Below, one piece after another: positions 21,525-32,920 of a DNA stretch of 64,000 bases. Below the pieces are notes generated by a model. The model worked only from the letters and a program-made list of their open reading frames with translations. It was not told the origin of the DNA and did no database searches. A program made the translations under genes and the position numbers. Position 1 is the first letter of the stretch. The number at the start of each line of letters is the position of its first letter. Source of the stretch: Gaeumannomyces sp. JS-464 (taxonomy: Eukaryota; Ascomycota; Sordariomycetes; Magnaporthales; Magnaporthaceae); assembly GCA_002197995.1 (NCBI GenBank), contig NGZR01000007.1, positions 1,818,399-1,882,398 on the forward strand, given 5' to 3'.

Positions 21525-22434
21525 ATGAAGTTCTCCATCCCTGCCATCCTTGGGCTCGCCATCGGCGCGAGCGCCAGCGCCGTTTCCCCGCGCGCCGCCG
21601 TCGAGGCCCGCTCGCTCGAGGTCGTGATGCGCGTCATGAGCAACGTCTACGAGCACATGGGCCGCCTGGACGGCGCCATCACCAAGTTCCAGGGCGTCCA
21701 GGACATCCCTGAGCTGAAGCTGCGCGGCGCCGAGATGGTGGCGGCCGTCAAGAGCGCTGACGCCGAGGTCCTCGGCATGACCCCCGTCACGCTTCAGGAG
21801 GCCATCCAGTTCCAGCCCCTGAGCGACAAGCTCAACGCCATGGGCGAGAAGCTGCTGGGCCATGTGGTCGACAAGATCCCCACGTTCGGCGAGGTTGGCG
21901 TCTGCCCCCACGCCGAGGAGATGATCAGCCAGATCGGTGAGGCTTCCTGGGTCACGACGTGACAACGATGCAACGGGGACCACGTTTGCTGACTTGACCA
22001 TCAAAACAAACAGGCACCGGTGTCGTCAAGCTGATGGGCGACGTGGCCGCCAAATTCCCGACCGACGGCCAGGGCGAGAGCAACCAGGGCATCATCCAGC
22101 ACTTCACCAAGATGTTTGCTGACACGGTCGCCAAGCTCAAGAGCTGCACTGCCTCCTCTGGGCCCAAGCCCAACGACGTCTGGGTGACGGCCACCATCGA
22201 GGCCACCTCGACCGTCGACTGCACCACCAGCACCGGCATGCCCATCCCGCCCACCAAGCCCCTGACCTTCGCCCCGGCCACCCCGACCCCTGTCTACCCA
22301 AGGCCAACGGCACCGCCGCCGCCTGGCCGCCCGCGCCGACCGGCACCAAGCCCGTCATCGTCACGGCCGGCGCTGCCCTGAACGGCGTCGCCAAGGCCGC
22401 CGTCGCCCTGATGGCCGCTGCCTACTTCCTGTAA
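21525..22434 (+). CDS. HsbA-like / cell-wall mannoprotein, probably GPI-anchored
   Basis: The protein is about 277 aa, with exons 21525-21936 and 22014-22434. It starts with a signal peptide (KFSIPAILGLAIGASASA). The helical domain that follows resembles the hydrophobic surface binding protein A / cell wall mannoprotein family, whose members sit at the fungal surface and bind hydrophobic surfaces. A Thr/Pro-rich linker with Asn-Gly and Thr runs leads to a hydrophobic C-terminus (AKAAVALMAAAYFL), as expected for GPI attachment. The frame breaks in a C run at 22297-22299; the GPI tail is in the shifted frame, so a one-base error is likely. The start at 21525 was preferred over 21483 because it directly gives the signal peptide. 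Confidence 0.85.
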
Positions 22435-23341
22435 ATATCTTGTGCCCCTGGCAAGGGGAGAGGCTAGGAGTGGTTTTAAGAGGCTGGTGTTCGGGGAGAA
22501 TGCTTGTAGCCAGCACTGGGGTGTATTAGGGCGCCTTGAAATCCAACATATACTACGCAATAAAAGCCGATTTTGGTGGTTTGCACACTCGTCTTGATGA
22601 CAGCGTTCGACCTGCAGCGTGATTGAATTGAATGTGAACCGCCAAACGAACGCGTATTCCGTGTCCAGGAAACGCGCCCCAGAGGCGGTCGAGTAATTCT
22701 CACTTGCAGTCGGCTAATCGGCCGTGTCGTGGTGTTTGATCGACATGAAAATTGACGAATTCACACAGGGTGCACACGACGCATCCAAGACAAACAACCG
22801 ATGATGAAAAACCCAAGTCATAGCGTGCCAGTGCCGTACCCCAATCCAGTCGCCCAAGCCTGGCCGTCCGGTGCGGCTGCCACAGGTGCTTGGCACAACG
22901 CTTGGCCAGGCGCGCGGGTGTGCGGCATCGGCGCCGAGCCCACCGGGTCCACGGCGTTACGTCAGGGAAGCGGCGTGATGTGGGCACTTGCCGGAAAACA
23001 TGATGCAACATGGAACCAACAAGCTCTCCGATCAGCGACATCCTGACGCGGCCTCCGGAGTGACCGCAAACTGCTGGAAACGATGCCAGATATGGTGATG
23101 TGCTCTAGAAAACAGGGAAGTTGGCATTGTGGCACCACCATTCCGGGGTGTACCCATCGTAGATATCCAGGATTTGGGAGGGACGGAAACGCCCATTCGC
23201 TCGCCAGTTGGGAACACAGAATAAAAGAGAAAGGAGAATAAATAAAATAAAAATAATAAAAGTATGCAATAAGATCCCCCGCCCCGAATAGCAAAAGGAG
23301 ACAAAACAAGAAACGTACCCAAAGGGAAACATCCAATCCAG
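22435..23341. other. Intergenic region after the HsbA-like gene
   Basis: About 0.9 kb with no supported gene. The segment 23218-23270 is very A-rich (AATAAAATAAAA-like), probably part of the next gene's promoter or leader. Confidence 0.5.
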
Positions 23342-23533
23342 ATGCCCGTCAAAAAGATGCTGGCAGGCCACCTCCTGAGAAAATCCATCAAGACCCAGCT
23401 CAAGCGCGTGTTCAACAAGGACAAGAACCCCAGCACCAAGAACAAAAAAAAGAAACACCCCAAAACATCCAGGCGTGGGAAGCCCAGCGACGTCAACGTC
23501 AGCGAGCCCCGACGGCACCGGCGGGCGCTATAA
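23342..23533 (+). other. Lys-rich upstream reading frame, in frame with the next gene
   Basis: This 63-codon frame starts at an ATG at 23342 and ends with TAA at 23531-23533, three bases before the ATG of the next gene and in the same frame. It is strongly basic (NKKKKHPKT). It may be a uORF allowing reinitiation, an N-terminal extension cut off by one stop, or chance. Confidence 0.35.
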
Positions 23534-23536
23534 AAC

Positions 23537-24247
23537 ATGAGCTACTCGCCGCGAGAAGGCCGGCACGGCAGCGGGCGGCGGCGGCAGCACGACGACCCGT
23601 ACGACCGACGGTCCCGCCCGCAGAGCCGGGTGCGGTTCGACGACGGCGCGGGCAGCGCGTACATGCCGTCCAAGTACCGGCCCGGCGGCGACGGCAGCGA
23701 CGACAGCGAGGTCGTCATCGAGCCGCCGCGCAGGCACAGGAGCGCGCGCCGCTACGACGAGGAAGAGGGCCGCAGCCACAGGCGCCACCACGGCAGGAGG
23801 AGCCACAGCCACCACTACAGCGACACCGACGACGAGTACGACTACGACAGCGACCGCGACCGACGCCGCCACCGGTCCCGCGACCACGGCCACGGCCACC
23901 ACCACCACCACCGGGACCGCAGCAGACGGCGGGAGAACCGGGCCAAGTCGGAGCCCGGGGCGCGAGGATGGAGCGACCACGACGACGAGAACGAGCCCTC
24001 GACGCTCAAGATGGCGGCGTCGGCGGCGCTGACGGCGGGCGGGATTGAGGCGCTCAAGGCGCGCGACGAGCCCGGGCCGTGGGTCGGCCCCAAGGGGCGG
24101 CGCGTCGTGACGGCCGCGCTCGGCGCCGCCGCCGTCAACAGGCTCGTCGACAAGGGCTTCGAGGGGAAGCCGGTGCGGCAGAAGGCCGGCGCGACGATAG
24201 GGGGACTGATCATCAATAGGATCATGAACGGCAAGCGGAAGGACTGA
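23537..24247 (+). CDS. Disordered Arg/His/Asp-rich protein with C-terminal glycine-zipper-like segment
   Basis: The protein is 236 aa with no intron. Residues 1-150 are low complexity, rich in Arg, His, Asp and Ser, with a run of His (HGHHHHHRD) and Tyr/Asp repeats (DEYDYDSDRD). The last 80 residues (from LKMAASAALTAGGIEAL) look ordered, with small-residue helices typical of fungal stress or nuclear proteins of unknown function. There is no signal peptide. RNA binding or condensate formation could be imagined from composition but is not shown. No frame breaks. I do not recognise the family. Confidence 0.75.
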   Translation: MSYSPREGRHGSGRRRQHDDPYDRRSRPQSRVRFDDGAGSAYMPSKYRPGGDGSDDSEVVIEPPRRHRSARRYDEEEGRSHRRHHGRRSHSHHYSDTDDEYDYDSDRDRRRHRSRDHGHGHHHHHRDRSRRRENRAKSEPGARGWSDHDDENEPSTLKMAASAALTAGGIEALKARDEPGPWVGPKGRRVVTAALGAAAVNRLVDKGFEGKPVRQKAGATIGGLIINRIMNGKRKD

Positions 24248-24678
24248 TGTGTTTCTCTTTCTGCTCGTTTTCTTTTCCCCTCCCTTTCTTCTTCTCCCTC
24301 TTCCTTTTCTTGTCCCTTTGGTAATATTATGTAAATGTTTCAGCAGCGGAGACGAACATATACATCTATGCAAGCGCGGGTAATACGGCAATTAAAATTT
24401 AGACGTTAGACGGCTCGCGATATGCGAGGGACCCATTCGAGTGCAAAAATCCCTGACGGTGGTCGATTCTCGGGGCAGAGACTGAGACAGATTATAAGAT
24501 CTGGCATCGGCATCAGCATGGCACTGTGCCAAAGGTCGGAACCCTATTGGTAATTTCAAGTAGTCTGTGAATATGTTGCATCGTGACTCTCCGCAAACGA
24601 GGAAATATGAATCGAGTTAGACTCCAGGAATTTCATGCAGAACGATATAGGCCTGATAGCTGAGAAACCACCCTGGGT
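24248..24678. other. Convergent 3' flanks
   Basis: These 431 bp lie between two converging genes, with CT-rich sequence at 24253-24320. No gene or repeat is seen. Confidence 0.5.
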
Positions 24679-26556
24679 TTAGATATAGGCCAGGGTATTG
24701 TCCTCCCGAATCTTGCCCAGCACCCCGAGAGACGCTTCGCCGCCGGCCACACAGGGTCCCCGAACAATAATCTAGATAGTACAGGTGGTTAGTGTCTTGG
24801 TCTGCAGTGGGGAAAGCAAGGAGCATAAGATAAAAGAATGTCAACGGGAAAAATCGTACTTCGCCTTCAATCTTCTCATCGGTCGTCTTATGCTCGCCCT
24901 TATCACGCAGCAGAATCTCGGTCGTGGTGAGCGGGGGCCCGAAATGCGACGCGCGCGACGCGGCTGACGGATCCTCGACGACGCGGTAGTCATAGAATCC
25001 CGTCTGCGCAACGGCGCCGGCGGCCTTGGGCGCTGTGAGCGCGTAAACCACGCGCGCGCCTGTGAAGACGCGGAGGTCCGACAGCACGGCCGAGGACAGC
25101 GGCGGCGTGCCCGCGCCCACGCGCTCGGCCACGAAGACGAGTCGGAGCTTGCCGGGGGTGCGACCCAGCGCGGGACGGAGGCCGTCGTTGAGCGAGGAGA
25201 GCAGCGAGGCGACGGGCATGACGCCCGACTGGGTGAGGGACCGGGACTGCATGCCGTGCACGCTGCGTGCGAGGGCCGACTTGGCGACCGAGGCAGAGGT
25301 TTGTGCGTGGGTGCGGAGAAGCGCGGCGGGCGTCGCAACCAGAACGGTCGGTGAGATGCCGCGTGTGGCCAGGGTGAGGTCCTCGGCACGGCCGGCGGCC
25401 GAGTTGAAAGCGACAGAGCTGTTGCTGTAGAGGGCGGCGAGCGTCAGGATCAGGGTGTGGGTGTTTGCGAGCGAGTCGGCGGGCAGGAACAGATCCGAAG
25501 GGCCAAGACGCTGCGACGTGGGGACTGCCAGCATTTGGCCCGCGATCGCAGCGACCAGGTTGGCGCTCGTGAAGCGGACCATCTCCTCCATTTCCCCAGG
25601 CTTCGACTGCCAGAAAATGGTGACATCGCGGGCCTCCTTCTGTCCTTCGACGGCAGGCAAGTCCCGACCGGCGTCAACAGGCTGCTCGGCCACAACATCG
25701 TGCCATGTCGAGACGTTGACGGCGCCACCAGTGCCCTTGGGTACTTCGTTCCAGTCCAGGTGCCGGTTGCCCTCCTCAACAACCCAGACGATGTTGCGCA
25801 GGGAGGGGTAGTTCTTGACTACGGCGTCGAAGGGGAAGGAGCCGGGAAGTGCCACAACCGTGTCGGCAGCGGAGCGGCGCAGCATGGACAGGACGGCTTC
25901 TTCGGTCTCGTCGAAGGGAAGGATAATGGCCGTCAGGTTGTGGAAGGCGCAGGCGAACAGGGTGGCGATCAGCTCGACCGAGTTGGGCAGGTAGACGGCG
26001 ACCCGGTTTCCGCCCTGGTCAAGAATGTGGGCTCCGATCAGGTTGATCTGGCGGGTGACATCGTCTGCGGCGGGGTCCCGGTGTCAGTGAAGGCCATAGG
26101 CTGCAGCATGCAGAAACAGTAAGGCGTACCCAGATTGTGCTCGATGACGTTCTCAGAGCCGTAGACGGTGAGCAGGCGACCCTTGCCCTTAGCCTGTCCC
26201 TCAGTCTCGGGCGTGCCGGCGACCGCCTGCCTCCAGACGTCACGCAGATCACCGTCGCGGCCTCTGGACCACTTGGAGGCGCCCGGATCCTTGACGTTGA
26301 GGCCGGTGTTGAGGGGCATGCCGTGGGGCGAGGCGTGGCAGCGGTAGACGGCGGACTCGCCCTCCTGACGCACGGGAGCCGCCTGGGCCTGTCGGGCGAG
26401 GAGCATGGGGTGAGTGTCGGGGTCGGCGCGGGTGAACAGCGAGTAGGTCAGGATGCCGAGGAGGAGGGTGACAAGGGCGGTCGTGTACGAGTTCCACTGA
26501 CCGACCATGCCCGTCAGGCCCTCGTCGATGTGCCACATGATACTATCGAGACCCAT
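24679..26556 (-). CDS. AMP-binding (acyl-CoA synthetase-like) membrane protein with degenerate core motif
   Basis: The protein is 574 aa, with exons complement(26130..26556), (24860..26064) and (24679..24771). An N-terminal membrane segment (TTALVTLLLGILTYSLF) precedes an adenylate-forming enzyme fold (GNRVAVYLPNSVELIATLF; HNLTAIILPFDETEEA). The Ser/Thr/Gly-rich P-loop expected of these enzymes (TSGTTGxPK) is absent; the matching place reads FWQSKPGEMEEMVRFT. The protein ends about where the C-terminal subdomain of ordinary ligases would begin (REDNTLAYI). It may therefore be a pseudo-enzyme or lipid-binding derivative at the ER. It is intact over all three exons, arguing for selection. No cluster link is apparent. 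Confidence 0.8.
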
Positions 26557-27586
26557 GGCGATGGCAGAGGTGTCGGGTGCTCGCGTGTCCGTGATATTCG
26601 GGTGTCCCGTTCAGAAGTGGCGCCAGCACGTTTGCGACATCGAAGGCTAGAAAGCGAGAGGCGAGGGCGAGGAGGGTTGGCGATTATGCCGCGGAACAAT
26701 TTATTAGGTTTCCCTAATAACCGATCGTGCCGGACGATAGCTCGTGGGAACGACAGGAGCTTGCGCCAGTTGGTGTCGGGTCGGGCTGGTGCTGTCTGCG
26801 AGCTCCGAGACAGCGGGTACCTGTCCAGTGGCCACGATGCACCGCGATTACGTTATTGGCGGGGCTGGTCGCGGCCCGTCGCAGTTTTCTTGGAACTGTT
26901 CCGGACCCCCACTTAATCCTGCCGAGATGGCAAGAAGCTCTGGATGGAGGCAGCACTGGAGGCGGATGCATGTGCTTTGGAAGCTATCTTGGGAGCTACA
27001 AATCACCGTATGGATTCATGGTGAATTTTGACAAGTGTGCATATTATGTGGTCTATACAATGGATGTAGCCGTGGGTTTGTTTGGGCAAAGGCCAGCTGG
27101 GCTTCAATGGGCTGGCCGTTGCTCTCGCTGTTCTACCTGGGTCTGAAAGGCACCGCCACACATGCAGCTATGTGGCGTCAACCCGAGGCTGATGGAAGCT
27201 GGTTGTGGTCCCCAGAGTGGGGCCGCCGTTTATTGACTTTGCTGCAGGGACGAATTTCAGATGCAACCAGAAAACAACAACAATTGATCCCAGGCACTTC
27301 CAAACGGTCAACGGGCTGGGGCACCATCGCCCTCAATCCGAGGGAAGCCTCGCGAGTTTTACTAACCTCACAGCATACAGCAGCGCCCAAGCAGTCTCCT
27401 GTCTTCCACCGACCGACGACAGGAGTATCGAGTCCTCGCGGCTAAGTTTGGCAGGGCATTTTCTCTTCTATTGCCGAGCCGGCCACCTGGTTGCGGAGGA
27501 ACTGTGGTTGGACATCGCAAAGTCGCGACGACTGCGTCTCAACCGCCCGACAGCCACCACCCAGTAATCACTTCGATCCTCCCGCG
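26557..27586. promoter_or_regulatory. Divergent 1.0-kb promoter region
   Basis: This lies between the AMP-binding-protein gene and POM34, which are divergent. I see no further gene and no repeat. Confidence 0.5.
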
Positions 27587-28574
27587 ATGTCGTCTACCGC
27601 TGTCGCCTCCAGGCCGGCGGCCGTCAAGACACCGGTCGGCACGCCCCAGAAGGCTGCTGCAAGCAGCGCCGCCGTCACCGAGAGCCCTGGCAACTGGAAG
27701 CATCCGCGCTTGACCGAGATCACTAGGAGACAGAACGCCACCAGGTTCTCGGAGAAGAACCTCAGGATAATCCTGTACAACGCTCTCGCCTTTGTCATGG
27801 TGGTCGTCGTCCGGTCCAATGCCGCGGTCCAGAAGCACACGCAAACGTTCGTTGGCTTATCTCTTGAGAGCCCGCGTGCTACCAAGCATGATCTTCAAAC
27901 AAGCCGAAAAAGCTGACATGATCTATCTGACAAACAGATATAGCCCGTCAATAAGAGGATACATCTGGTGGGCCTTTCTCGGGCTGCACCTTATCCCGCT
28001 GGTAAACATCGGCCTGGCCCTCCTGCCGCTGATCCGCGCCAAGGACGAAATATCCGATATCCCCCTCACGGCCGCCCAGCGCCAGCTCCTGGGCCTCCCA
28101 CCCAGCTCCGCCCCCGCCACACCTGGCTCCGCGTTCAGCACGCCGCCCCGTTACGCGCGTACGCCGTCCTTCTCGGGGTCAGTAGGGAGTGCCAAGAGCT
28201 TCTCGACGTCTCCCCTGTTAGGCAAGGGCGCCGGCAGCCCCGGGCCGCTGCTGGGATCCCCCGCCAATCTCAAGGCCAACGGCAGCGGCAATGGCTCTCC
28301 GTTCTCGCCGTTCTCGCCCGGCGGCGCCGTCGGCGGTAGCCCGCTGTTCCAGAAGGCCGTTAAGGGCGGTCAGCGGAAGGCGTCTTTTGGCGGCTCGCCG
28401 GCACCCCTGCTGAGCGAGAAGTCGCTTTCGGCGGCTCCCACCCTCGTCCCCGACTCTTCGGCCACTTCGACGGGCACTCCGAGTCCTTCTGGCAAGCGCA
28501 CTTCGGTGGCTCTGAACAGCAAATGGCTGTACGAGAAGGGTCGGAGGAGCTCGGGTTCTGGGTGGGCCCATTAG
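27587..28574 (+). CDS. POM34: Nucleoporin POM34 (NPCC family membrane nucleoporin)
   Basis: The protein is 298 aa, with exons 27587-27846 and 27938-28574. The family anchors nuclear pores in the pore membrane with POM152. Two hydrophobic segments are seen ([15 protein letters not shown] and [19 protein letters not shown]), followed by the family motif [19 protein letters not shown] long Ser/Pro/Gly-rich tail leads to the conserved C-terminal box [15 protein letters not shown]. The donor is a weak GTTCGT; it is the only site that joins the two membrane segments in frame, and a CTGAC branch site precedes the acceptor. Intact, no frame breaks. Confidence 0.88.
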
Positions 28575-28968
28575 AGGGGATGGTGGTTAGTCGAAAAGGC
28601 GACAGCCAGTGAGAGAGAGACGTGACCGGCACATGACTGAATAGCCAAGATCTTGCGTTATGAACCATACGACAGGACAAATAGAAGCGGGGATGGCGAA
28701 TATACAAACTACGTACTAATGGATAAAACGGCATTTTAATGCGTGCGCTTCATTTACATGACTGGGCTTGCCAGCTGGCCGTTTTGACCAAAAGACGGTG
28801 ACTGTTTGACGGGCGATTTAAGGCTGGATGGAGACCGAAGTTTCAAAGCAACACTGGCATGTCAAGATCAGACGTAATACAAAAACACACGGCAGGCGAC
28901 AGATTCAGGGCTTCCAACAAACCTGCCCATATATCCAAAAACATGAGCAATCTATCACTAGACCGCGC
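28575..28968. other. Convergent 3' flanks
   Basis: These 394 bp separate the converging POM34 and acyl-CoA dehydrogenase genes. Nothing else is seen. Confidence 0.5.
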
Positions 28969-30456
28969 CTAGATTTTACTCCTGACAATACCCGTGCCGA
29001 GCTCCAGCCTAGCAACCTTGTACTCGCGCAGCAGCTCCTCGGTCCTCTGCCTCTGCTTCTCGATGGACTCGGCCACGGCCTTGCCGCGCTTGTTCTCGTT
29101 GCGGCCCATCTGGGCGAGGTGGACCTCGTCGGGCCCGTCGGCGAAGCGGAGCGTGCGGATCTGCGCCCACATGCTCGCGAGCGGCGTGTCCTGGCTGACT
29201 CCCGCGCCTCCGAACGACTGCACCGCGCGGTCGATGACGGTCAGGGCCATGGTGGGCACCAGGACTTTGGCCTCGGCGATCTCCTTGAGCGCGGCCTTGG
29301 GGCCCTCCTCGTCCATGCGGATGGCGGCGTTGAGCACGACGAGGCGGGCGGCGTCGATCTCGATGCGCGAGCGCGCGACCCACTCGAGCACGACGCCGTG
29401 CTCGCGCAGCTGCTTGCCGAAGGGGGCCTTCTTGGGGTCGTTGATGCGCATCAGCATCCAGTCGAGCGCGCGCTCGGCCGCGCCGATGGTGCGCATCGCG
29501 TGGTGGATCCGGCCGGGGCCCAGGCGGCCCTGGATGATCTCGAAGCCGCGGCCCTCGCCCAGGACCATGTTGGCGACGGGCACGCGCACGTTGCTGAAGG
29601 TGATGTGGCCGTGGCCGTGCGGCGCGTCGTCGTAGCCATACACGCTCAGCATGCGGTGAATCGTGATGCCGGGCGCGTCGGCGGGCACCAGCACGACCGA
29701 CTGCTGGCGGTACACGTCCTTGTTGCGCGCGTCCGACTTGCCCATGACCACGTAGACGGCGCAGCGCGGGTCGCCCGCGCCGCTGGACCACCACTTCTGG
29801 CCGTTGAGGACGTACTCGTTGCCCTCGCGGCGGATGTCCATCTGGATGTTTGTCGCGTCCGACGACGCGATGCCCGGCTCCGTCATGAGGAACGCGGACC
29901 GGATCTGGCCCTCCATCAGCGGGACCAGCCAGCGCTGCTTCTGGGCCTCGTTGCCGTACTTGGCCAGGACCTCCATGTTGCCCGTGTCGGGGGCGGCGCA
30001 GTTGACAGCCTCGGACGCGACGCGGGACCGGCCCAGCCACTCGGCCATCAGGCCGTACTCGAGGTTCGTGAAGCCGGGCGACTCCTTGTAGTGGCCCTTG
30101 GGCAGGAACATGTTCCATAGGCCTAGCGCGCGCGCGCGCTTCTTGAGGTCGTCCACCACGGGCGGGTGGCTCTTCCACCGGTCATCGCCCTTGCCGAGCT
30201 GTGCTTCGAAGACGGGGTCGGCGCTGGGAGGGAGCACGAGGGTTTGTTAGAGGTTGGCGAGTGGAAGGAGCTTCAAAGGGGAGACCTTACGGGAGACATT
30301 CTTCCTCGACAAACTTGGCGACAAGGTCCAACGTCTGCTTGGCGCGGTCGCTCACGCGGTCGCGGCACTGGAAGACGAGTGGTTAGGGAAGGTGGTCTGA
30401 CCACGGAAGAATAGGGCGATCCACAAGCTTACAATGGCGGGTATCCTGGCAGACAT
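28969..30456 (-). CDS. Acyl-CoA dehydrogenase (ACAD11-like), possible peroxisomal form
   Basis: The protein is 451 aa, with exons complement(30433..30456), (30291..30367) and (28969..30223); the first exon encodes only eight residues. The flavoprotein oxidises acyl-CoA. Signatures are [16 protein letters not shown] and [13 protein letters not shown] (FAD/substrate domain), [20 protein letters not shown], and [15 protein letters not shown] with the C-terminal helical domain. The length is close to the usual family length. The protein ends in Ser-Lys-Ile, a plausible variant type-1 peroxisomal targeting signal, and no mitochondrial presequence is visible, so peroxisomal beta-oxidation is favoured. 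Intact, no frame breaks. Confidence 0.92.
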
Positions 30457-31158
30457 TTTGGAGAGGGAGGTAAGGTGATGGCTGTCGAAATGGGGAGGAA
30501 GGATTTGACTAAATAATGGTTGGCCTCAATCAATGGCCGGCCACATTTGATGTCCAGACGGCAGTAGATGTAGTCGCTCCACCCCAGAGCAGACCGAGGC
30601 TGGCAAGCTTCCCCAGACATGGCGTGGGTCGATTTGCTGCTTCGTCGTGGAGACAAGCTGACGCTTTGCCGAGGTCCATGGTGGCGGGGGTGGGTCGACC
30701 CTGCATTTGGCCCGGGGTGGCTTGCAGGGGTGTTCCAGGCCGACTGGCTTCCCTCTCCACAATGCCCAACTTGAGGTTTCAAGACTTTGCAAAAGGAGGC
30801 TTCAAGAAGGGATGAGCTGCCACAACATTCGATCGCCCCCTTTTCACCACCGCTCCCGCTGCGGGCCTCTGCAACCTTTCATTGGGGTCGAGATGTCCAT
30901 GAGAGTGCTTTTTGGTTATGAGCGTCGTCCTCGCCACAACAGCCGGGAGTGATACATAATGTGAACCCAATAGGCGGCTGAAGAAGGATGCCCAGACAGC
31001 CCTGGCGGGGCGTTGGGTCTTGGTAGCTGCCTGCTCGCTCCCTAGTAGCCGCTTATCTAGGTTTCTGCGCGGCGGTGTAGAACAAAGCACAAAATCCCAA
31101 TGCCCCGTGGGTGTTGGTGACGGCTGGGACGTGTTCTCGCTATCAACACAAACCAGCA
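30457..31158. other. Divergent 0.7-kb promoter region
   Basis: This lies between the acyl-CoA dehydrogenase and the uncharacterised gene. No gene, RNA or repeat is supported. Confidence 0.5.
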
Positions 31159-32637
31159 ATGGCAGCCAACATCAGCATCGACGACCGGCCTCGTCACGGC
31201 CGCCAATCCGGCCCCTACCTATCCCTCGGGCATGGACCACGCGCGGTGCGCCGCCCTCCACAACTACCTCGTCGACTACCACCTGGCAGCCGAATGTCTA
31301 GCCAACCCGGGCAGCGAGGGCGACAACAGCAACTACTTCAGTACGCACGGGACCGCCGCCACGGCCATCCTCTCGAGGCTGCACCCCTCCGTGGCCGCCT
31401 TCCTGGCCGCGGCCCGCACGGCCAGGTCCCCGTTCTTCTTCTTCGCCCACGGCATGCCCAGCCCGGACGGCGAACCTGGCAGTCTGTTTGCCAGCGAGGT
31501 CGCCGACCTGCAGGACGAGCCGGTGGACTCGATCGTGCGCCTGTACTGCCCCCTCCAGGAGTCCGGCGGCGAGAGCGGCGGCCTTTTCTACCACCAGGGC
31601 CGCCATCTGGCCGCCTTCTTCATGTACATGGAGGACGCTGCTTTCCCCATCGACGAGCACCTGCAACTATGGCACCCTCTCGAGACCATCCTGTCCCACT
31701 GGATATCCTTGATCCATATTGGGAAAGTCGTCGCCTCGCCCACCGACAGTCCTTCCCTGTACGGCGGTGAAAAGATCGGACCCTGGGAATGGCGGTCGTA
31801 CAGCGACGCTCAGGTCACGAGCTGCGTGGCGGCTTGGGATCGTCTTTGTAGCGCCATCGAGGCGCGCCGTCGTCAGGTGATCGCCACGGGCCGTGGCAAT
31901 AATGATGATGCGGACCATCCCAGTGAACCACTCCTCACGCCTGCAGCCATAGACGCCGCAAAACTCCCGAACCCCTGCTTCGCGCGTGCGTTTCTCGGAC
32001 TCGCCCACCGTCCGCGGCACATCCACCACATCGCCCCGGGAATCTGCCTCCCTCCCGCCGACGGGGACGCCTTTGCCGCCGCGCAGCCCTACACCCACCT
32101 CGCCCAGCGCACCGCCGCTGGAACTACTACGCGGACCGGGAGGAAGAAGGAAACGCGCTCATACCGCCGGTGTACATGTTTTTCAGCCGGGCCGGTGATC
32201 CGCCGGTCGACGTGACGGAGTGGAGGTCCCCGTTCCGCGGACACTACGACAACGGCCGCAGACAGGTGCGGAGCGGCGTGGTGCTTCCGTCCCTTGTGCC
32301 CGCCGGCGTGTACAGCGAGTGAGTCGAGCGGCAGGGCCTCGACAGCGCTGAGGAGGGGTTCCGCCTGTTGCTGCCATTTGACCTGTCCGGCGCGCGCACG
32401 AGCGACGGGCACGAGGTCAGGAGGGATGTGGTGAACGGCCTGTTCCAGCACAGGTACAAGCCGTTCGGTGGAAGCTCATACAGGCCACAGCGCCTGGAGA
32501 GGCTGCTGGATCACTGGGCGGGCATGGTTAAGCGCGGGGTCTGGTCTGTCGGCCCGCGCGGCGTGCAGGGCTCGATTGATGTTTTCAAGGACGCCACGGT
32601 GAACTGGGCGGACTATGTGATCCCGCCGAGCTGGTGA
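31159..32637 (+). CDS. Uncharacterised fungal protein, interrupted
   Basis: The main frame (31232 to about 32110) encodes a protein with Phe/His/Leu-rich globular sequence (FFFFAHGMPSPDGEPG, FYHQGRHLAAFFMYMED). It continues in a shifted frame from about 32115 (NYYADREEEGNALIPP, WRSPFRGHYDNG) to the TGA at 32635-32637. In that second part an in-frame TGA at 32320-32322 replaces what looks like a Trp codon, followed by clearly coding sequence. The N-terminus is uncertain: the ATG at 31159 is in another frame, so the real start may be 31159 with a correction or 31232. The full product would be about 460-490 aa. I do not recognise the family. It may be a pseudogene. Confidence 0.6.
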
Positions 32638-32765
32638 CACTGCTTTTATTATTGCATTACGATGAACCTCCATGTATCTTCTGCATTAGCTACCAGAGAG
32701 ACACACTTAATCATTCCTCACATCGGAGGACCCAAAATACATCTCATCGACAGCTACCTACACAA

Positions 32766-32920
32766 CTACTGCGAAGCGGCGGCGGCTGCTTTCACCGTCT
32801 CCACGAATCTGTCGTAAGCCGCCTGGTCCTTTCCCTCGTTGACGCCCTCTGCGTTCGCAAAATTGCAGTCGACGAAGATCCCTCCATCTTCCATGATTGC
32901 GATTTTAGAGTTTTGCCCGG
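32766..32920 (-). pseudogene. Remnant of a 3'-terminal exon
   Basis: On the minus strand an acceptor-like CTACAG is followed by about 50 codons of well-formed sequence (SKIAIMEDGGIFVDCNFAN) ending at TAG 32766-32768. No upstream exon can be found before 33740. It looks like the last exon of a deleted gene. The family is not recognised, and a short real gene cannot be excluded. Confidence 0.4.
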
